Assembly (NCBI GenBank): GCA_037447655.1
Contig: JBBHKE010000159.1
Location: forward strand, 462,041-526,040
Reading direction: 5' to 3'
Length of the DNA stretch: 64,000 nucleotides
Source: Zygnema cylindricum
Taxonomy: Eukaryota; Streptophyta; Zygnematophyceae; Zygnematales; Zygnemataceae
Shown: piece after piece, positions 32,831 to 42,742 of the stretch
Layout of the letters: each line of letters starts with the position of its first letter
Numbering within the stretch: position 1 is the first letter of the stretch
Notes under the pieces: model-generated
Told to the model about the DNA's origin: nothing
The model's input: only the letters and a program-made list of their open reading frames with translations
Databases searched by the model: none
Translations under genes and position numbers: made by a program

Positions 32831-34590
32831 CTACTATTCCAAATTTGTGAAATTACACTTCTAATTATAACATCAATAATATTAAAAATCCACATTTTTT
32901 ACCATTCAAAAAATGCAATATAATTCCAATACCAAATCCAAATATATAATAAAAATCAATATGTGGCCACAAGTAACCCATATTTTCACATTAATATTAA
33001 TTATTTATTTTCCCAAATTTCAATTCTAATTCCCTAAATGAAAAAAATTCAAACTCGCAAAGATTTCAAAATCCGACATGTATAAATCATGCGCTTAGTT
33101 TGACATCTCCCACATTCAATCATGTTATTATTCTCTACTCTCGGGGCTTTGAAATGTAAGCGTATGTGTAACTTTTCTTTTGTATATTCATGAACATACA
33201 CTCACATTTTTTCCAATCCGTTTTTTTATGTTATATATATCTTGAATGGATGTTTATTGGTGGCTTTTCATTTTATTTTCTCTAGTGATTCTTAAACTAG
33301 TGTAAAACTCCAACACTTGCTAGTTTTTTTACCAAATTTCGAAAATGAATTTCAATGTAAAACAAATGTTGATTAGATATCAAATTTGTGTACCTCTTGA
33401 AAAATTGTTAATTAGATATCTAATTTGTGTACTTTTTGAAAAAATGATGGCACGAGGGTTCACAGCTTACAACAATAGCATGCAACAAAGCCTTTGCAAA
33501 CTCAATGTGAAAATGTTCAACAACTCCAAATACTCGAATATGTACAAAATTATAGAACACCAAACACCTGCAAAGAAGACGAAACATTTAATGGAAAAAA
33601 AACCCATAAAATAACAACAAACACAGTTCACGCAGTTATAAATATATATGCACCATATAATATGAATATTGAAAGGACAAAACTTTTATAGCTTATAAGG
33701 AGAAGAGTTGGATATTGAAAGAACAAAACTTTTATAGCTTATAAGGAGAAGAGTTGGATAAGAGACAAGCTATTCATTACATTCATGTATAAAACGGAAA
33801 AAAAGCTTGCTTGAAAACCAACTATACCAAGTATAAGATTTTCAACATCAAAAAGGGCCAAAAAATGCTTTAAACCATCATAATTTAAACATCACCAAAG
33901 CGACCTAAAAGTGATCAACAACTGAAATTTAAAATGGATTCCACAGATAATGTGGAATAGAGCAAAGTAATTTGAAGTATTTAGGGTGACTTTGACAGGT
34001 GGGAGGATATCGAAAAAGTAATATATACGGAGAAAGTAAAAACGATTACAAAGACATGTAGTTTGGACCAAAATTGTAGTGGAGGAAAATATGATCTGCA
34101 TGAAAAACTGAACTGAAACAAAAGGCGAGAGAATTTTAATTTGCAACTGTAAATTGTATATACAACTGAAACTGAATCTTCACATGAAATTGTAATTGTA
34201 ACGGAATCAAAGACTGAATTTGAAGTTGAAAACAACGGAATCAGAAAATGAATTAAAAACATAAAACTTCTTTAGTTTTTCAAAAATGGTCTAAAAACAA
34301 GTATACCTTCTTTCAATTCCGTTTAAACTAACCTCCACTATAACTCCTCATCTAGTTCTACCTCACAGGACAATCTCACAGAGTTTCACCACCTCCTTCA
34401 CTTGCTTAGACCATTCCCTTCCCCACCCCCATTTGGCCTAATTAATGTCTGTTATAAATATAAATGGGGTGTAAGATTGATTTTAAATTAAGAAAGTTGT
34501 TTTTTTTATGGTGTATTGATTTTCAAATGGCGGAAGTAGTGCTTTTATACCTTCCGCGGTGATTAAATAACGTTGCTCTGAAAATTTTCT
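32831..34590. other. Non-coding stretch with two short tandem repeats
   Basis: AT-rich, no convincing gene. About 33363-33440 has two copies of a roughly 43-base unit (TTAGATATCWAATTTGTGTAC). 33667-33762 has two copies of a 48-base unit (GAACAAAACTTTTATAGC). 34130-34260 repeats AACTGAA and GAATTTGAA-like words. Confidence 0.5.
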
Positions 34591-34599
34591 CCGGCTCCC

Positions 34600-35089
34600 T
34601 TAAAGTCGACTTGTAGCAGAATGTGAAATGGTGTGGTTTGAAGGGCTGCACGGACGCAGGCGACAGTGGCATGGAGTGCGAGGAGCACTAGCTCCTTTGC
34701 AGATTTTCCACCTCTCCGTGAAATGGCACTGCAACCTCAAGACCCCTGTGAAAAAAAAAACCGTACAAGATGCTAAGGGACAAAAACCAACAACCTTGTA
34801 TTTTTTTCTTTCGGCAAAAAATTTTGAGAACTTTTCAAACGTGGTATTATATTTTCCTATTGGTGTAAACGGATTTACTTTGCTTAAAACACATTGCCGA
34901 TGTGTTTTATCATAAGTTTGAAGATGACGTAGCAGTGGGTCGAAAAAGCGCAAGACGACAAATCATGACACAAATTGTACTGTACAAATTTGCGATTTCT
35001 TCGTACGCTCGCAACTAATGCAGTACGGCACTAAGTTTGAAATGAAAACGACAGAAAAAAACCCGAACTTAACCCCATGGGGCATACCC
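34600..35089 (+). mobile_element. M1, truncated Tourist-like element
   Basis: Right end CCATGGGGCATACCC (inverse of GGGTATGCCCCATGG) is followed by TAA. The body is similar to M2 and M3 (AAAACACATTGCCGATGTG, GTGGGTCGAAAAA, GACGACAAAT). No left terminal repeat was found, so the left end is missing and the start is approximate. Confidence 0.6.
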
Positions 35090-35092
35090 TAA

Positions 35093-35825
35093 GGGTACGG
35101 CCCCATGTACTTGTAACTTAGCGAACTTACTTTGTTTTCTAGCGCGGATCCGGCGGACCCGGATTTCAAGTGTCTCTATGTGTTAACTCAAAATTGTTAC
35201 TTCACTTTGGGACGATTGTATACGTCGACAATGCCCGTGACGGCTGTCAACGTGTACAATATGTCTTGCCACACCGTATTTCTCGAAAGTTTTTGAACCG
35301 TCGCAAGACACATGGTAATTTTTGAAACGATTTTGTTTGTCGCATGTCATTGCGTGACATCGTAGATGTACAGCCTTGCAGTCGTGGCGGTGCAACATGC
35401 GTTTGCTTAAACCTCTCCCGTCCGACCGCCATGACTTCGCGGATTTTTCACCTTCGCAAAATTTTCACATTTACGTGAAATGACACTACACCATCGAGAC
35501 CCCTTAAAAAAAAAACTGTACAAGGTGCATGCGGACAAAAACGAACAAACCCTGTACTTTTTTCAGCCGTCAACAACTTTTGAAAACTTTTCACACTTGG
35601 GAATATGTTTTCCTATTTGTGTAAACGGTTTAACTTTGCTTAAAACACATTGCCGATGTGGTTTATGATAAGTTTGAAGATGAAGTGACAATGGGTCGAA
35701 AAAACACAAGACGACAAATTTTCGTACATCCTAAGTTCGACAATCGCAACTTAGGCAGTACGGCACTAAGTTTGAAAGGAAAACGACAGAAAAAAACCTG
35801 AACTTAGCCACATGGGGCCGTACCC
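35093..35825 (+). mobile_element. M2, Tourist-like (PIF/Harbinger-type) non-autonomous element
   Basis: 733 bases with perfect 16-base terminal inverted repeats (GGGTACGGCCCCATGT) and TAA on both sides (35090-35092, 35826-35828). Three-base TWA target duplications and GGG-type ends are typical of the PIF/Harbinger/Tourist group. No transposase frame is present. Orientation is arbitrary. Confidence 0.85.
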
Positions 35826-35828
35826 TAA

Positions 35829-36520
35829 TAACGAAATTGTTACTTAAGGGTGTGACGATTATATACGTTGACAATCGCCGTGACAACTGTCAACGTCTAC
35901 TCTTTGATGATGCACGCTATTTTTTGAAACTATTGTGACTTCGCATGTTTTTCTGTGACATTGTAAACGTACCGCCTTATAGCCTGCGCTGTTTCACGGA
36001 TGAAGAAGATTCTCTTTGCCTTTGCGTCTCCCGTCCATTGACGTGAAATGGCGTCGAAATCTTGAGACCCCTGCAAAAAAAAATCCTTACTGGACGAAAA
36101 CGGACAAAACAAATCAAATTGAGTACTTTTTTATTTGTAATGAACGCAAACAGACAAAACATAACGAATAGTATACCTTTTGACGTCGCTTGAATTCGTT
36201 TGAAATTTTTGTGAAAATTTTTACACGTGCGAATACGTGTTCCTATTTTTTTTTCGAAAATACTTTGTTTTAAAGCACATCGCCCTTGTGTTTTAAAGAA
36301 AATTTTGAAGATGACGTTTTTTGGCGTGGCCGTGGGTCGAAGAACACAAGACAACAATATGTAGTACATCTTAAATTCGATGATGACGCAAAATGTATTC
36401 TATATTTTTTTTCTATTTTTTTGTACGGCTGAAACTTACGCGATAAAGCGCTAAGTTTTAGAGGAAAATGACAGGAAAAATCCTTTAATTTGGCACATGG
36501 AGTACAAAACGTGATTGGAA
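35829..36520 (+). mobile_element. M3, decayed Tourist-like element
   Basis: Same order of sequence blocks as M2: TGACGATTATATACGTTGACAA, CACATCGCCCTTGTGTTTTAAA, GGCCGTGGGTCGAAGAACAC. The right end CACATGGAGTAC has lost the terminal CCC. Its minus strand holds a 130-codon open frame (36369-35977) that resembles the one in M4. Confidence 0.6.
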
Positions 36521-36536
36521 ATGTAAAAATGTTTAC

Positions 36537-36700
36537 TACACTGCAAATCGCTATTAGCGTATACGATTAAATAGCGTATAAAAATAATTAGCGTTATTAA
36601 CGCTAATTGGGAATCTGAAAATTTTCAAAAAAAACATATATTCTAATTTTTTACTAATTCTAATTTGGATTTTTCAAAAAAAAAAAAAAAAACCCTTTCT
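36537..36700 (+). mobile_element. N-family MITE fragment
   Basis: TACACTGCAAATCGCTATTAG repeats, with two changes, the left end of the MITE at 39850-40070. Internal words such as TAGCGTATA and CGCTAATTGGGAAT also recur. No right end was recognised before the simple-sequence tract. Confidence 0.55.
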
Positions 36701-36746
36701 GCCAATTCACTCTTTTTTTGCTAAGGGCAACTTTCTACCTCTCTCT

Positions 36747-36756
36747 NNNNNNNNNN
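36747..36756. other. Assembly gap (10 N)
   Basis: Ten N inside a CTCTCC/CTCTAC simple repeat. The true length is unknown. Confidence 0.99.
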
Positions 36757-37440
36757 CCTCTCCCTCTCCCTCTCCCTCTCCCTCTCCGTCTACTCTATCT
36801 CTATCTCTCTTTATCTACTTCTACCCTCTCCATACCACTCCCTCTACCTCTACCTCTCTCTCTACCTCTATCTCTCCCTCTCCCTCTACCTCTATCCCTA
36901 CTTCTACCTTTACATTTTTTTATATTTAGTTTTTTTTTTTTATTATTATTATTTAATTCCAGGAGACCCCTTGTATGCTCCTGGAGGGGTTCCCAAATCA
37001 TTTTCGGAATTCGAACAATCAGAAGCGAAAGTTCAAAAACCTCTAGAAGATGGGTCTGCCTCTCCCTCCCTCCCTCCTTCACATCTTTTTTTCTTTTTTT
37101 TCAATTTTTTTTTTTTGTGTGTGTGTGTGTGTGTGTGTGTGCGTGCGTGCATGTGTGTGTGTGTGTGTGTGTCACTAAATATTTTTAGTTTATATATTTT
37201 TTTTTAAACAGAGGTTATCCGAGGTCCCAAGAAGCTCTTCCCGGAGATTGCGGATTTCTGCTCCACTCTCTCTCTCTCTCTTTTGTCCATCCCTCGACCA
37301 ATCAGGTGGTGCCACGTCAGCAATTTTGCAACCTGTCAGTTTTATCGTTTTTTTTTTAAATTTCCTGTTTTTGCAGTTTTTTTTTTTTTTTTTTTTTTTT
37401 TTTGTTTTTTTTTTTTTTTTTTTTTTTTTGTGTATGTTTT
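36757..37440. repeat. Simple-sequence tracts
   Basis: Order: CTCTCC/TACCTCTA pyrimidine repeats (36757-36910), T-rich DNA, (GT)n with GCGT interruptions (37117-37172), and two long T runs (37374-37430). Between them 36960-37060 and 37205-37330 are of normal complexity but show no gene. Confidence 0.9.
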
Positions 37441-37781
37441 TTGGAAACATTTTTGTTTGAAATGTGGAAAATGAGGATATATAATTTTTTGTTTTTGGTT
37501 CGTTTTAATCTGTTCTGATTTGTTTTAATTTTTTTTATTTTTAAAATATGTTTTAATTCGTTTTTTTCCGTTTTTATCCGTGATAATTAGTTTTGATTTG
37601 TTTTTTTTTAATCTGTTTTAAGTCGTTTTTATTTCCATGATTGTGAAATTACGGCTCAATTTTTTGTTGTGCCGGAAATTATTTCTCTCGAAAATGGAAA
37701 ATAAAAAATCTAAAAAAGAAATCTCGAGAATGAACATAAGTACAATTAAGTTACAATGCAGTATGTGACAAAGAATTACAT

Positions 37782-37852
37782 AAAATGGAGGGAGGGGAGG
37801 AGAGGGGGGGAGGGACTGGGAGGGGAAGAAGGGGAGAAGGGAGGGGAGAGCT
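37782..37852 (+). repeat. G-rich tract with G-quadruplex potential
   Basis: At least eight runs of three or more G within 65 bases, in GGGAGGGG-type spacing, on the plus strand. This satisfies the usual quadruplex pattern. Confidence 0.8.
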
Positions 37853-38960
37853 AGAGACGCTAACCAAGATTAGTTAGTGCTTTTTTGCCCTCTTTTTTTT
37901 TTTTTTGCAGGAAATGACTATTATGGCATTCCTCCTCCCTCGCTTCAACTTCCAGAAGAAAGAAACATTTTATTTTCAGGAAATGGAGACGTCACAAATT
38001 AAAGGAAAAAAAAAAGCCATTATTCTTTAAACATTTTTGTTTTCAATTTTTACTTTTTGGCTCAAAAATATTAAAATATTTTTGGTACTTTTTGACCGCG
38101 TTTTTAGTTCCTGCATTCTATTCGATTTTTTTTTCCCTTTTTTTTTGTCGACTTTTGTTTTTCTCTATTTAAAAAAGCATAAATAAATGCAAGCAATAAA
38201 TTCGGTAGAGAAATTATATTCACTATTTTTCTTTTTTTTGTGAACATAACACTCACTGATGGAAAAAGTCTTTGATAAGAGGAGAATTCTAAAATAGTTG
38301 TGAAAAAAGGAATCATACGTACGATTCAATTTCTATTCACTTTGAATTTAATAATTTCAACTTCTGAAATTTCTTTTGAGAATTTTGTCGTATTCTCCAG
38401 GCGATAGGGTTATTTTAGGGTTTTTATGAACTCAGCTTTCTAATCTCGAAAAAAGACTTAATCACAAATTTACGGAGGGTATCCAGGGATAAGGAATAAT
38501 GGAAAGGTAAACTTTGGGGAAATGCAAATAGTATTTGTTTCGTTGAAGCAATATATCCAATACTCTAACAAAAATGGAAATTGTTGCATCGAGGATGTTT
38601 AAGGCCACATATACAATTTTTATTCTTATTGTATACCATGTAAAGGTGTTATTGAAATTGTGGAATTGAAATTGCATATCCAAACTCGAAATTGGTATTG
38701 GTGTGGCCAATCAAAACTGAGGACATAAAGCTTCAATATGTACTGACTTAACTACCTTCTCGACTCGTTTTTTTCTCATATTTTCATGGCGAGGTGATTT
38801 AAGTGTCTACAACCAATCAACAATGTATAAATGCTGATCCGTACAATACTTGTTGAGTCGTTGTTTATCGTATATAGTGTGGTGAGCTTCAATAGCCGCT
38901 TGTACACTAAAGGAGGAAGTGAGGAGTTTCCTACGTCACTATGTCGGTGGCAACTAAGTT
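37853..38960. other. Non-coding stretch without recognisable gene
   Basis: T-rich on the left, ordinary AT-rich DNA on the right. Only short frames occur, without motifs. Confidence 0.45.
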
Positions 38961-38966
38961 TACGTC

Positions 38967-39101
38967 CAGATTTGTCTGCTAGAAATGTACTGCCAGATTT
39001 GCCTCTTAGGAATGTACGGCCAGATCTGTCTCCTAGGAATGTACGGCCGGATCTGTCTACTAGAAACGTACGGCCAGATTTGTCTCTTAGGAAGACAGTG
39101 G
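38967..39101 (+). repeat. 27-base coding-compatible minisatellite
   Basis: Five units of 27 bases (CAGATTTGTCTCTTAGGAA plus TGTACGGC). Both strands are open: plus gives PDLSxRNVR repeats (in a 101-codon frame, 38831-39136), minus gives DRSGRTFL-type repeats. Variation among units is mostly at one codon. Confidence 0.8.
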
Positions 39102-39585
39102 GTAAGCGGCAGAGTTGCATATCTACACATGTTTGACCCGTGCAGAGCATTTCCTTCGATTTTTAAAAACCCGTCTTTTGGATTATGTTATACCCATAAT
39201 AATGAACTGGTTTCCACTGTTCAACACTATTCCTCTCTGTTCCAAAATTGGACCTGCAATGTCATAGTTTCTACGAATTAAAATGTCATCATTTTTCGCT
39301 TGTTGAAGTGTCATATATTTCTTAACATGTTTAACAATGAAATTTTAAATTAGGTGACCCACAATGAGCTACGCTGACATTTATGCTTAGAGTAATTTAA
39401 CTGTCATAAATTTCAGCACTTATAATTTATCAACTCCAATGGCATTGTAAAATTGTAAATGATTTTGTACGGATGAAAGTATTAATTCGTATCAATACAA
39501 CTGCAGAAATTTTCGTGCAAAGTCAGCTTCCCAGATCGCAAAAATAAAGTGTTTTTCAGTTCATCAGATCAAATCCTTCTGATAA
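39102..39585. other. Non-coding stretch left of the D locus
   Basis: No gene. It ends in ATAAA (39586-39590), the left target duplication of D. Confidence 0.5.
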
Positions 39586-39590
39586 ATAAA

Positions 39591-40524
39591 TATTGTTTTG
39601 GAAAACTATGGACTCTCAGCGATGAAGAAAATCTCGTCGCTGGAGTAGCGATGACCAGCGACGAAACAATTTTACCGACGTAACAAGAATTCCACGCGAA
39701 CATGAATTTCATGCGCACTAAATGAAACACTAAGTTACGGTTGAAAGTCAACGCGAATTTTACGGAGTGGTCGGCGAACAAATACCTTATTGGTGTAGAA
39801 AAAGTCTGTGGTAAACTTACCACCAAGTATACTCTGTCGTAGTGCGTAGTACACCGCCAATCGCTATTAGCGTTGTGTACGCTAATCCCGTCCCGCTTTT
39901 TTTTGTTTTTATTCTCAAATAGAATTATCCACACTATTTAAAAAAAGCCCTAATTCCTAATTAGAGTAATCGATTTCTTCCAAAATTTCTAAATTCCCAA
40001 TTAGCGTACACCACGCTAAATAATAGTATACGCTAATCAAACCTACACGCTAATAGCGATTGGCGGTGTACTGTACAGTTTTTAGCGTAAGTGACAAACC
40101 ATCTGTAGCAGGAGATTGTACTCTAGATTAATTGTACCACATAGTGGAACCGACAGTACGGTAGTGCGCCCACAGTGATCTTATTGGTAGTTAGGAAATT
40201 AGATAGGCGTAGTGGTATAAATTAGGACTTAGACATTTGGAAAATTAACTTGTACAAGTTCACTAAGTAAAGTGACATTTAAGTCTGTCTTTGTGTGCAT
40301 GTCACTTTGTGACTGATCAGAGTTTGTGCTTGAAACTCTGTCAGTATACTGTGTTAAGTGTGAGCTCTAAGTGAGCTGTGTTGTAAGCCTAAGTGGCTTT
40401 TGTAGTACTAAATATAAGTTGGTCAAAGTTGGCCATTTGTGTGGTACTTTTTGGGTTGCCTTTTGCTGAATCAAATGGGTGACTATGCAGCTTCTGGTAG
40501 TGTCCCTGTTGCTGCAGAGCAACA
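39591..40524 (+). repeat. Element D LTR, left copy (with MITE)
   Basis: TATTGTTTTGG to GAGCAACA. Target duplication ATAAA is at 39586-39590 and again at 40525-40529, so on its own it looks like a solo LTR. Without the inserted MITE it matches 47080-47793. A TATAAATTAGGACTTAGA promoter-like stretch is at 40216-40233. The gag ATG is at 40475, 50 bases before the end. Confidence 0.85.
39850..40070. mobile_element. N-family MITE inside the D LTR
   Basis: 221 bases with perfect 24-base terminal inverted repeats (TACACCGCCAATCGCTATTA plus GCGT). The other D LTR lacks it. The outermost TA may be the target duplication. About 16 bases present in the other LTR are missing at the insertion point. No coding frame. 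The superfamily is uncertain (TA target suggests Tc1/mariner-like, not proven). Confidence 0.8.
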
Positions 40525-41701
40525 ATAAAAATAAAAAACAACCGGGACCAATCTTGTAGAAAACCAGTGTGAAATTTGTGCTTGGTTTACTATTCCATAA
40601 ACCATTTGTGATCTTGTCTCACCAAGAAACCATAATTCCCGCGTTGCTCTAAGAATTGAAGGGTTTTGTAGGGTCCTTATGAGTCAATTCTTACAAGATC
40701 GCAAGGAGCGATTAATGACACCTGCAAAAAATGCACCATATACCAACAACATCAAAAGAAAGGACATGTGGAGATGTGTTTCAATGTACTTCCCCATGGA
40801 CAAAAAAACAACTCACGACCTACAATGAACTCAACATTTGCCTCAGAATTGATTCCAAATAACGCCAATCCCCATAGTCACATTTTGGGGAGGAACCATA
40901 CATAGGAGGAAAACAATGTATCCGAGAAGAACGATGGAAGGAGAAACGATACATGGGAGAAAAACAATGTATTGGAGGAGGAAAAAATGGAATAAAACAA
41001 TGCGCTGGAGACTCCTCAAACTCCTCTCCCTGTTTCTCACCTACTTTCTTTGCTTTCTCAGATGCATCCTCTAATATTTTCCCACTTTCCACATACTTCA
41101 CTAAATCATTTTTCTTGCCTGAGGTTATCATTCCTTCTTCTTAACCGAAAATTCACTCAAACCCTCCCCTCAAACTTCCCGCTCGAAGCATAGTTAAAAA
41201 ACTCCACACTTATGTTTGAGAGTACAATGGTGGTCGTTTTTGTAATCGTTACGGTACGTTTACTGATACGACATACTGTGACATAGAACCGGATGGTGAG
41301 GCCAAAAAAAAAGGGCCCACTAATCCAAAGTGGGACGAGTTCCCAAGCTACTACTGGCCCACAAAAGAGTCTCAAAAAAGTGAAATAAAGGTACACTGCA
41401 GGCCCAAATAAAAGATAGTTACGGGTTGCAAACCAAAGATTGTAAAATGAGTCGGTTACTCTAACAACCAGTTTTAAATTCATTTTTTATCTACAAACAA
41501 ACAAAAACACACTCCCTCTCCTATGTCTCTTCACACATTGGCGTCATATTCTATGACAATCTTTCGAATTTCCTCAGCCTCAGTAACCTCCAGCAATAGA
41601 GAATCTTTGGTCCAAAGAGAGACCTAAATGCTTTCATAATCTATTACAAGTTTTATGTGAGAAAAAAACTAACAGTATATCCCTTAACGGCAAATAGGAG
41701 A
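40413..41701. repeat. 1289-base duplicated segment, copy 1
   Basis: Runs from inside the D LTR to the E3 insertion point. No difference from 47682-48970 was seen by eye (constant offset 7269), while the LTR portion just left of it differs at many sites. It contains the end of the D LTR, ATAAA and 1.17 kb of flank. Confidence 0.9.
40820..41131 (-). CDS. Hypothetical ORF in duplicated flank, copy 1
   Basis: Not recognised. 103 codons: a Lys/Glu-rich start (MITSGKKNDLVKYVESGKIL), then a His/Pro/Phe-rich half with repeated IHCF(S/P)PMY words. An identical frame lies at 48089-48400 in the second copy. It could be a fragment of a host exon or chance. The plus strand of the same flank (about 40705-40790) also has a C-x2-C, H, C pattern. 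Confidence 0.2.
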   Translation of the reverse strand: MITSGKKNDLVKYVESGKILEDASEKAKKVGEKQGEEFEESPAHCFIPFFPPPIHCFSPMYRFSFHRSSRIHCFPPMYGSSPKCDYGDWRYLESILRQMLSSL

Positions 41702-42742
41702 TGTAGAAACTAATGGATTTATTAGTATTTTCTAGGTCTAAATAGAAATAGAAAGAAGCCGAGGCAGTCTATCTCTAACTTCTCTCTCCAACTCTCAAAC
41801 TTGTTGCAGTCACTGAGAAGTTGAAGAGGAAGCTAGAGCCATGGCTACCTTGGCTATCCTGAAGTTTACGGGAATTTAATACTAGGGTTTATTTATTTAA
41901 TTAAAAGTTAAGCGCCGGCGGCAGGATTTGATCTCTGTACCTACCGGCCGGCAGATAGGGATTAGCCGGTAGCTTTAGCCGTTAGGTCTAGCTATCGTGA
42001 TACGTACTATATAGTTTGATAATGATTTAAAGATGTATACGTACGATAAATTCATTTAACTGTTACGGATTACGGGATACATAGATCCGGTACGGATGAC
42101 GGTACGGATTACGAATCAATACCGCGCATTTGTTTCGGAAGTGAAATAAATACCGCGCATGTATTTATTACGGCTACGATTAAATCTGAATTTAATCGGA
42201 CGGCCGGAATTAGCGCCGAGATCGCGGAGGAAGATTTCGGCGGTTTGTGGCCATCGCCACATCGGATGACGCGTGGCGAAATTCCGTTGGATTGTAGAAT
42301 CTCCGGAGATTATGGCACCGAATCCGGATTTGACATGTGTCGACATTTAGGCCATGTCGTACAATGTCTGTACTGAAAGTACACCGGCGGCTGTACTTTT
42401 ACGTACGGAACTCAATTCTGATTGGTTCCGTACATCAGTAGATAGAGTCTGTGAGAGAGATAGGACTTAGAAAAATTAGAAGATAGGACCCTCTCTCCCA
42501 GAGAGCTTCTGTACAAAAGGTCAACTTTGACCCTCCATAACTTACTGCTCAGGGGAGCAAATTCAGAGATTCTTTTTGCTATCGACTCAGGGGAGTCTTG
42601 TCTTCACAGGGGTGAAGTTGGTCAGAGTTTTTGCCTGCCAGGGTGGCAGTTCTTTTTGCTTAAACACAAAGGGGTCAGGATTATCCTAGAGGCTTCTTGG
42701 AAGCTGTCCACTCTGAGGACTTATGGAGGTCTCAGAGTTTCA
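41702..42742 (+). repeat. E3 5' LTR
   Basis: 1041 bases, TGTAGAAAC to GAGTTTCA. It contains a hairpin GTACGGAAC / GTTCCGTAC (42403-42433) with ATTGG in its loop. Next comes ATAGGACTTAGAAAAA (about 42459), then the gag ATG at 42723. Confidence 0.9.

Noticed and set aside
36801-37188. Long frames across CT, T and GT tracts
   Set aside because: They are translations of simple repeats and one crosses the N gap.
41157-41483. 108-codon minus-strand frame, repeated at 48426-48752
   Set aside because: Identical only because the segment is duplicated. Composition is ordinary, with no motif, and no independent support for coding.
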